From an uncultured Prevotella sp. (GTDB lineage: Bacteria > Bacteroidota > Bacteroidia > Bacteroidales > Bacteroidaceae), in contig USFX01000030.1 of the NCBI GenBank assembly GCA_900553965.1, positions 1-17,690 of the forward strand: a stretch of DNA of 17,690 nt. Direction: 5' to 3'. The position numbers and the translations under genes are program-made. Of this stretch, positions 1 through 5,715 are shown in pieces. The notes under the pieces were generated by a model. That model was given only the letters and a program-made list of their open reading frames with translations, ran no database searches and was not told the origin of the DNA. Within the stretch, counting starts at the first letter, position 1. The number at the start of each line of letters is the position of its first letter.

Positions 1-4
1 CTAA

Positions 5-25
5 CCCCTCCTTCAAAAGGAGGGG
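5..25. repeat. Short perfect palindrome, CCCCTCCTT/AAGGAGGGG
   Basis: CCCCTCCTT (5-13) and AAGGAGGGG (17-25) are perfect inverted copies with a 3-nt loop, giving a 9-bp stem. It has no T-tract. It resembles in style the C-rich/G-rich palindrome at 1936-1953, so it may be a dispersed intergenic repeat rather than a terminator. The identity of the family is a guess. Confidence 0.5.
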
Positions 26-183
26 ACTAAGGTTACCCCACTTAAAGGCTTCCATGCGAGTTCTGCAACACCCTCAGCAAGCGCACAGCCCTTTCAGGGC
101 GCACATGTTCCAAACTTCCGAAACTTTAATTGTATGACAATAATTCTTTGCGCTTTGCACCTTTTCGTTTATATTATATATAA

Positions 184-252
184 AAGGTGGTCTCAGCTTA
201 TGTAATAAGGTGGTCTCCGCATATATAAAAAGGTGGTCATCGCTCCATCCGG
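184..252. repeat. 23-bp tandem direct repeats (AAGGTGGTC core)
   Basis: Three consecutive 23-nt units start at 184, 207 and 230, each beginning AAGGTGGTC. Units 1 and 2 share most of their length (AAGGTGGTCTC, then GC and TAT-rich ends); unit 3 diverges after the first 9 bases. The spacing is exact. The array sits about 45-110 bp upstream of the first nhaD promoter-like site, where a tandem regulator-binding site or a repeat remnant are both possible. Confidence 0.7.
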
Positions 253-294
253 TGCGTGTAGAAAACGATTACGTAACATTTCGTCGGGCTCGGG

Positions 295-325
295 CTTGCG
301 CGTACCGATTTTATTATTACCTTTG
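295..325 (+). promoter_or_regulatory. Candidate distal nhaD promoter (P1)
   Basis: TACCTTTG at 318-325 is a perfect match to the Bacteroidota -7 consensus TAnnTTTG. CTTG at 295-298 is an acceptable -33 element with a 19-nt spacer. Transcription would begin near 330, giving a leader of about 105 nt ahead of nhaD that includes the palindrome at 347-370. Confidence 0.55.
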
Positions 326-346
326 CATAAAATAAGCTGCACTCGG

Positions 347-391
347 CAATCAGCAAATAAATTTGCATTGCTCTCGTTAGTATTATTTTTG
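347..391 (+). promoter_or_regulatory. Candidate proximal nhaD promoter (P2) overlapping a palindrome
   Basis: TATTTTTG at 384-391 matches TAnnTTTG, and TTTG at 362-365 is a -33 element with an 18-nt spacer, slightly short. The -33 box lies inside an inverted repeat: CAAT (347-350) and GCAAAT (353-358) pair with ATTTGC (361-366) and ATTG (367-370) around AA. A protein bound there would block P2, and in a transcript from P1 the same bases could fold. The start point would be near 397, about 40 nt before the nhaD ATG. Confidence 0.5.
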
Positions 392-436
392 CATAGCGAA
401 AAAACAAACTTAAAAACAAATTAACCCTAAAGCAAA

Positions 437-1780
437 ATGACAACATTAACTCTTGGAATTGTCATCGTTTTCGTACTCGGCTATTTCTGCATAGCCATCG
501 AGAGCCTGACAAAAATCAACAAGGCGGCCATCGCCCTGCTGATGTTCGTGTTCTGCTGGACACTCTTCATGCTGGATCCCGGCAGCTACATAGCCGGTGC
601 AGTAGGTGAACACGCCGCACAGGCCGTAAGCGAGGTGATGGAGAAGCATCTCGGCAGCACGGCCACCACGCTGTTCTTCCTCATGGGAGCAATGACCATC
701 GTCGAAGTGGTCGACCAGAACGGCGGATTTAATTTCGTGCGCGACCTCCTCAAGACCCAGAGCAAGAAAGCCCTGCTGTGGCGCATCGCCGTGCTGACGT
801 TCATACTGTCGGCCATTCTCGACAATCTGACGACGAGCATCGTCATGATTATGATTCTGCGCAAGCTGGTGTCCGACCACAAGGACCGCATCATCTACGC
901 CTCACTCGTGGTCATCGCGGCCAATTCTGGCGGCGCTTTCTCGCCCATCGGCGACGTCACGACAATCATGCTCTGGAACAAGGGACTGATAACGGCGCTG
1001 GGCGTGATAACCGAAATCACCATACCCTCAATCGTTTCGATGGTCATCCCTGCCTACATTCTGTCGCTCTCGCTGAAGGGCAGCTTTGTCGCCGCCGGCA
1101 ATGACGATGCGTCCGCAGAGGCCGACGAGGTTCTGTCGGCATCACAGCGCAAGGCGGTCTTCATACTCGGTGTGGGCGGTCTGATCTTCGTCCCCATCTT
1201 CAAGTCCATCACCCACCTGCCCCCGTTCGTCGGCATCCTGCTCGTTCTGGGTGTGCTCTGGACCGTGACCGAGCTCTTCTACCGCTCTCATGGCGAGGAG
1301 GACGAGGACGGAACGCAGAAGCGCATCACCAAGATGCTCACCCGCATCGACATGGGAACGATTCTCTTCTTCCTCGGCATACTCATGGCCGTGGCCTGTC
1401 TTGAGACAATCGGCGTGCTGACCATGCTGGGCGAGGGCCTCAATGTCGCTTTCGACGGCAACCACTATATGGTCACCGGCATCATCGGCGTCCTGTCGAG
1501 CATCGTCGACAACGTTCCTCTTGTGGCCGGATGTATGGGTATGTATCCCGTTGCTCCCACCGGAGATATGGCCGTCGACGGCATCTTCTGGCAGCTGCTG
1601 GCCTATTGTGCCGGCGTCGGCGGTTCGATGCTCATCATCGGTTCCGCCGCCGGAGTGGTGGTCATGGGTCTGGAGAAAATCACCTTCGGATGGTATATGA
1701 AGCGCATCACGTGGATTGCCTTTGTCGGCTATCTTGCCGGAATCGGTGTCTACTGGCTGGAGCGCACCTTCCTTTTCTGA
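437..1780 (+). CDS. nhaD: NhaD-type Na+/H+ antiporter
   Basis: Inner-membrane sodium/proton antiporter of the NhaD family (ion transporter superfamily, related to ArsB and CitM). Such proteins export Na+ (or Li+) in exchange for H+ for pH and salt homeostasis. The 447-residue product is hydrophobic from end to end, with roughly 11-12 membrane segments. It shows the paired DN motifs expected of an inverted two-repeat fold: ILDNLTTS around D129-N130 and SIVDNVPL around D358-N359. The first half also has NSGGAFSPIGDVTT at about 163-176. A charged, acidic loop at about 285-297 is probably cytoplasmic and separates the halves. The ATG at 437 follows an A-rich leader and fits the N-terminus of the family. 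The gene stands alone, convergent with the araC-type gene to its right and separated from it by a long hairpin. Direct activity and ion preference are inferred from family membership. Confidence 0.88.
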   Translation: MTTLTLGIVIVFVLGYFCIAIESLTKINKAAIALLMFVFCWTLFMLDPGSYIAGAVGEHAAQAVSEVMEKHLGSTATTLFFLMGAMTIVEVVDQNGGFNFVRDLLKTQSKKALLWRIAVLTFILSAILDNLTTSIVMIMILRKLVSDHKDRIIYASLVVIAANSGGAFSPIGDVTTIMLWNKGLITALGVITEITIPSIVSMVIPAYILSLSLKGSFVAAGNDDASAEADEVLSASQRKAVFILGVGGLIFVPIFKSITHLPPFVGILLVLGVLWTVTELFYRSHGEEDEDGTQKRITKMLTRIDMGTILFFLGILMAVACLETIGVLTMLGEGLNVAFDGNHYMVTGIIGVLSSIVDNVPLVAGCMGMYPVAPTGDMAVDGIFWQLLAYCAGVGGSMLIIGSAAGVVVMGLEKITFGWYMKRITWIAFVGYLAGIGVYWLERTFLF

Positions 1781-1814
1781 TGATGACATTGTCTTTCTAA
1801 GACAGTTCGGCTAT

Positions 1815-1866
1815 AACGAAACGTGCCGGAAACCATGTTTGAACATGATTTCCGGCACGTTTCGTT
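1815..1866. terminator. Long hairpin between convergent nhaD and araC-type gene
   Basis: An 18-nt arm (1815-1832) is perfectly complementary to 1849-1866. Inside it, after one mismatch, CATGTT and AACATG add six more pairs around TG. The stem is thus about 24 bp and symmetric, as expected for a bidirectional terminator between two genes that end at 1780 (+) and 1994 (-). No clean T-tract follows on either strand, so it could instead be a palindromic repeat or an mRNA-protecting 3' structure. Confidence 0.65.
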
Positions 1867-1935
1867 TATGCTTGGGTCTTGTTGTACTTTCACACGCCGT
1901 TTTCCATTGGTTGCAATATTGTCATTCCGAAGGCA

Positions 1936-1953
1936 CCTCCCCCTTGGGGGAGG
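1936..1953. repeat. Short G/C-run palindrome CCTCCCCC-TT-GGGGGAGG
   Basis: CCTCCCCC (1936-1943) and GGGGGAGG (1946-1953) form a perfect 8-bp stem with a 2-nt spacer, followed by a purine-rich GCC-GGGAGGAGG tail. It lies in the convergent spacer, downstream of the araC-type gene. In style it resembles short REP-like intergenic repeats, but I cannot assign it to a named family from one copy. Confidence 0.5.
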
Positions 1954-1993
1954 CCGGGAGGAGGCCATGAGCCCACCCGGATGGTCCTACGTA

Positions 1994-2866
1994 TCATCTT
2001 CTGTCTCTCATCTCGCTCGGCTTGCGGCCCGTCTTTATCTTGAACTTTGCGGAGAAATAGTCGGGCGAATCGAAGTTGAGGCGGTATGCAATCTCCTTAA
2101 TGCTCAGGTTGGTCGTGCTCAGCAGTTCCTTTGCCCGTTGGAGCTTGAGGTCCTGCTGGTATGTGGCGGGAGAGAGACCGGTGTATTCCTTGAAGAGTTT
2201 CCGGAAGTTGGAGTAGCTCACGCCCAGCTCTTCCGCAATCTGCTGTATGGTCAGGCTGCTCTCCAGCGCGTCGTAGATGCGCAACCGTGCTCGGCGCACC
2301 ATGTCGATGTGGGCATGGTTCTTGTTCAGCTCAATGTTGCGTTCGAGAGAATACATCGTTCCTATGATATGGTTGACAATGCCGGCCAGGAGTTGCTGGG
2401 CGTATGCCTGTTCTTCCTGTGCGGCACCCAATGCCTGTTCGTAGAGGCGGACAATGGTATGGGAGAAGCCGATATGATAGATGGGTTTTTCCTTGCGCAG
2501 GAAGCCATGGAGCACGCGGTCGTCGATGTTTTTTCCCTTGAAGCCTATCCAATAGCTCTTCCAGCCCGTGTCCGGCTTCGGGTGATAGGTGTGCCACTCG
2601 CCCGGAAAGAGCAGGAACATGTCTCCTTCGTGGATTTCCGTCTCTTCTATAGTGGCGCTGCGGAACACTCCGCCGCCTTCCGGAACATAGAGAAGCTGAT
2701 ATTCGTTGAGCTCCCGGCCTTCATCCACATGAAAGTAATAGCCGTCGGCATGACCGCGGGTGGGATAGGGGTCACCCGGTGCAATCTCTTCATAACCCAC
2801 GGTACTCACCGTGAGTCCCCATAACAAGTCTCGCTCGTTGGCCAGAACGTATTTACTCTTTTGCAT
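1994..2866 (-). CDS. AraC-family transcriptional regulator (cupin sensor domain)
   Basis: A 290-residue one-component regulator. The N-terminal half (about 15-150) is an AraC-type cupin ligand-binding domain; the stretch GDMFLLFPGEWHTY followed by GWKSYWIGFKG is typical of this domain. The C-terminal 100 residues (about 189-290) carry the double helix-turn-helix: first helix-turn-helix around LTIQQIAEELGVSYSNFRKLF (about 205-226), second around SIKEIAYRLNFDSPDYFSAKF (about 255-277). There is no receiver domain, so it cannot be a phosphorelay response regulator of the usual kind. The start at 2866 has AAGGA a few bases upstream. The gene follows the intact kinase by 38 bp on the same strand with no promoter motif between, so it is very likely the last gene of the kinase operon. 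Its ligand and targets are unknown; genes controlled by the upstream sensors are a reasonable guess. Confidence 0.87.
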   Translation of the reverse strand: MQKSKYVLANERDLLWGLTVSTVGYEEIAPGDPYPTRGHADGYYFHVDEGRELNEYQLLYVPEGGGVFRSATIEETEIHEGDMFLLFPGEWHTYHPKPDTGWKSYWIGFKGKNIDDRVLHGFLRKEKPIYHIGFSHTIVRLYEQALGAAQEEQAYAQQLLAGIVNHIIGTMYSLERNIELNKNHAHIDMVRRARLRIYDALESSLTIQQIAEELGVSYSNFRKLFKEYTGLSPATYQQDLKLQRAKELLSTTNLSIKEIAYRLNFDSPDYFSAKFKIKTGRKPSEMRDRR

Positions 2867-2904
2867 ATCTTTCCTTATATTGTTTTTTCAGTTGTTTGGT
2901 CAAT

Positions 2905-5703
2905 CTAGTCTTTTTTTTCTACATTCTCTATGTCACACGGAATCCATATCCAGAATGTCGAGCCCTTTCCCAGCTCCGAGTCAACTCCGATGCGGCCGCC
3001 GCAACTGTCGGCGATGGCCTTGCAGATGCTCAGGCCGAGGCCCGTTCCCTGGACGAAATCGTTGAGCTTGACGAAGCGGCGGAATACGTCTTCACACTTC
3101 TCCTTGGGTATTCCGCTGCCGGTGTCCTCGCAATAGATTCTGATTCCGCCTTCCTCGATCCGGTAGCCCACGCGGATGTGGCCCTGACGGGTGTGCTTTA
3201 TGGCGTTGGTCATAAAGTTGACGATGACCTGCTGGATTCTGTCGTTGTCCAGTTTCGTGCGCAGCGAGCGGTAGGGGTTCTCCTTTATCAGCTCAATCCC
3301 ATTCTCGCTGACCTGCTGGACGAACGTGGCGCAGACGTCGTCGAACGTTGCGGCGAAGTCAACGTCGTGCGGCTCGATGGTCAGTCCGTCGGTGTCCATT
3401 GACGATATGATGAGCACGTCGTTGATGATATGCAGTAGCATGCTGCAGTTGTTGCGTATGATGCGGAGGAATTCCTTGCGGTCTTCCGGAGCGTCGATGG
3501 TCTGGAGAAGGTCGCAGAAGCCGACGATGGAGTTCAGTGGCGTGCGTATCTCGTGGCTCATATTGGCGAGGAACATGCTTTTCTGGCGTTCCGACTCGTT
3601 GGCCCGCAGCGTCTCCTGCTTCAGTTTCTCCTGCGTTTCAATCAGTTCGGTGACGTCGCGGATCAGGCCGAAAGTGCCTATGACATTGCCGTTGCTGTCG
3701 TGGTTCGGCATGCGGTTCATGGAATACCAGCGCTTCTTCCCGTCGTTCTCGAACATGTTCCGCAGAACCAGCACGGCCGTCTTGGTCGTCACGCTGTCGT
3801 GCGGCGGGTCTATGAAGTTGCGGATCAGCGGTTTGTCGTCCTCGTTGATGGTGCATTCGATGATCCGGTCCATGCTGATGGTGACGCCTTGATTGTGCAG
3901 TCCCTTGTAGAAAGAAACGGTCCTGTCTGCGAACGACGCGCGCCAAACCCTTGTCTTGCTTTCCTCCAGCAGATACATAAGCTCTTCCTCGGCCCGTGTG
4001 GCGGCCTGTCTGATGTCTCTGAGAGTGTCGTTGTTCTTCTTCCGTAGCTGATAAAGATCGCGTTCTTCGCTGATGGGACGGAGGGCGATGAGGATATATA
4101 CCAGTTCGTCTTCTTCGTTCCGGATGGGGCGTAGACGTATCTCAACATATTCGGAGACATTCCTTTCCGGCACGTCAATCTTCGTGCAGAAGTGTACTTC
4201 CGTCATATCTGAGGAGCCGACGGCGTCTTTTATCGATGGGAAATCAAGCCAGCATTTGTTGTAGTAGAACTCGTCCTTCGGCGTATTGAAGCGTAGCAGT
4301 TCCCTCATTCTCCTGTTGGCGTCGATGAGGAAGCCGCGGCTGTCGTGGAGCGAGAGTCCCGTTATGGTCATTTCAAATATGCTGCTGTAGGTCATGGCGG
4401 TCTCGCCGGCCTGTTGTTCGTTGGCGAGGTCGTCGGTGATGTCCGTCAGCGTGCTGATGATGTTGGCCACTTTGCCGTTCCGTTTGGCCTCGCGGATGGA
4501 GTTGCAGTGTATCATCCGCCAGACAGGAGCGTCCTCCGTTCCGGCGTTCCAGCGGTAGATATATTCCACCGGACTGTTCTCCGTGGAGCCGGAGATGTTT
4601 TGGGCGGCGTCCTTCAGCTTCTGCCGGTCTTCCGGGTGTATCCGCTCGCTATACTGGCTGAGCTTGATTCCGGTTTCCGGGACATGGTTTCCGTAGACGT
4701 TGCTGATGCGTCCGGTCTTCAGATTGGTGCATATCACGTTCTGGCGGCTTATCTTCAAGGCTGCCTGCATGATGTTGTTCTTTTCAACTGTGAGCTGTGT
4801 GCTTTTCCTGATGCGTGCGGTTATGATGCGGTTCGCAATCACCGTGACAATTACCAGAATAGCCGCTGCGATGATAATGATGAGCACCACAGGCGATGCG
4901 TCGTTGTCGTCAATGTCCGGGTGAAACCATTTGTTCTTCAGTTTGTTCACCGTTCCCTGCTGTTCCATGCGTGCAAACTGCTCGTCAAGAATCTCTATGA
5001 GCCTTTTGTCGTGGCTCACGAAGCGCATCTCGCCGGCCGGGATGTCGATTTCTCCCACCTCAATGTCGGTGATATTGAGCTCTTTCAGCATCTTCTCGAT
5101 TGGTTTCTCGCCCCATACGAAATACTGTCTGTCACTGCTGGCAAGTTCCTGAAGACTTGCCCGGGGTGAGCGGAAGACAATCTGGCGGCGGCTGATGTCG
5201 TCGCGGGCGAGTATCATCTTCGTCGCGTAATCATATTTCTTGAGTATCAGAGTGTCCTCCGGTTCCAGCTTACTGAGGTCTTTCAGCGGCTTTGTGCCGC
5301 GCCTGTATGCCACCTTGACCTTATATGGCGCGAGCGTTTTGCGGCTGTAGAACCGTTTCCCGTCGGGTTTGCTGCGGCTGTAGACCGGTTCTATCATGAG
5401 GTCAGCCTTGCCTTGGTTGAACATGCTCACGGCGTGGTCCAGCTTCCGTAGTACAAAAACGTATGGAATGTCGAGACGGTCGAGTATGGACGTAAGGATG
5501 CTGATGTTGTATCCTTCCGGCTCTCCGCTGTCGTTGGTATATTCATACGGCGCGAAATTCCAGTCGGAAACGATGCGCAGCGGATTCTCCCGGGTGTAGC
5601 GCGTAGTGTCCGGCTTTGCCGTGGCGGCAGTCATGCAGACTGCCATCAGGGCAATGATGATGGTGGCGCGGGCCGCGATGTATCTTGAAACGGATATTGT
5701 CAT
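2905..5703 (-). CDS. Sensor histidine kinase, periplasmic SBP_bac_3-like sensor, three PAS modules, intact catalytic core
   Basis: A 932-residue membrane histidine kinase. Order: signal peptide (about 1-29); periplasmic domain like solute-binding family 3 (about 40-265, with NFAPYEYTNDSGEPEGYN near its start); one membrane segment (about 272-294); three PAS-like modules (about 305-425, 435-550, 570-690), the first and last ending in DIT/DVTE signatures; a short coiled coil; HisKA with FLANMSHEIRTPL and phospho-acceptor His717; and HATPase_c. The ATPase keeps N-box N829 and N833, the G1 motif DTGSGIP (from D860) and an intact G2 GTGLGL (886-891). The protein ends after this domain, so there is no receiver domain and it is not a hybrid kinase. 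It starts 12 bp after its degenerate paralogue ends and is followed by the AraC-type gene. The ligand (amino acid or other small solute) is inferred only from the sensor fold; the response-regulator partner is not in the window. Confidence 0.88.
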   Translation of the reverse strand: MTISVSRYIAARATIIIALMAVCMTAATAKPDTTRYTRENPLRIVSDWNFAPYEYTNDSGEPEGYNISILTSILDRLDIPYVFVLRKLDHAVSMFNQGKADLMIEPVYSRSKPDGKRFYSRKTLAPYKVKVAYRRGTKPLKDLSKLEPEDTLILKKYDYATKMILARDDISRRQIVFRSPRASLQELASSDRQYFVWGEKPIEKMLKELNITDIEVGEIDIPAGEMRFVSHDKRLIEILDEQFARMEQQGTVNKLKNKWFHPDIDDNDASPVVLIIIIAAAILVIVTVIANRIITARIRKSTQLTVEKNNIMQAALKISRQNVICTNLKTGRISNVYGNHVPETGIKLSQYSERIHPEDRQKLKDAAQNISGSTENSPVEYIYRWNAGTEDAPVWRMIHCNSIREAKRNGKVANIISTLTDITDDLANEQQAGETAMTYSSIFEMTITGLSLHDSRGFLIDANRRMRELLRFNTPKDEFYYNKCWLDFPSIKDAVGSSDMTEVHFCTKIDVPERNVSEYVEIRLRPIRNEEDELVYILIALRPISEERDLYQLRKKNNDTLRDIRQAATRAEEELMYLLEESKTRVWRASFADRTVSFYKGLHNQGVTISMDRIIECTINEDDKPLIRNFIDPPHDSVTTKTAVLVLRNMFENDGKKRWYSMNRMPNHDSNGNVIGTFGLIRDVTELIETQEKLKQETLRANESERQKSMFLANMSHEIRTPLNSIVGFCDLLQTIDAPEDRKEFLRIIRNNCSMLLHIINDVLIISSMDTDGLTIEPHDVDFAATFDDVCATFVQQVSENGIELIKENPYRSLRTKLDNDRIQQVIVNFMTNAIKHTRQGHIRVGYRIEEGGIRIYCEDTGSGIPKEKCEDVFRRFVKLNDFVQGTGLGLSICKAIADSCGGRIGVDSELGKGSTFWIWIPCDIENVEKKD

Positions 5704-5715
5704 ATTGGCTTTTCT

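Larger units (their letters stand above)
1..436. other. Gene-free upstream region of nhaD
   Basis: No convincing gene lies in these 436 bases. Short open frames exist on both strands near 233-446, but they cover the promoter-like and repeat sequences and resemble no protein I know. From left to right the stretch holds a short perfect palindrome (5-25), a bland segment (about 26-120), an AT-rich run (about 121-183), a 23-bp tandem repeat (184-252) and two promoter-like sites (295-325 and 362-391) ahead of the nhaD start at 437. The gene to the left of the window is not visible, so part of 1-120 may be its 3' flank. Confidence 0.6.

Noticed and set aside
233..446. Short open frames on both strands before nhaD
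   Set aside because: They cover the promoter-like boxes and palindrome, and their products show no domain or plausible start context.
1142..1789. Minus-strand open frame (215 codons) opposite nhaD
   Set aside because: Very rich in His, Asp and Glu, as expected for the complement of hydrophobic codons; no domain seen.
1823..2824. Plus-strand open frame (333 codons) opposite the araC-type gene
   Set aside because: It begins inside the convergent hairpin, crosses the short palindrome and is antisense to a protein with unmistakable AraC motifs.
4345..5169. Plus-strand open frame (274 codons) inside the intact kinase gene
   Set aside because: Antisense to the sensor and PAS regions of the kinase, with no recognisable domain.
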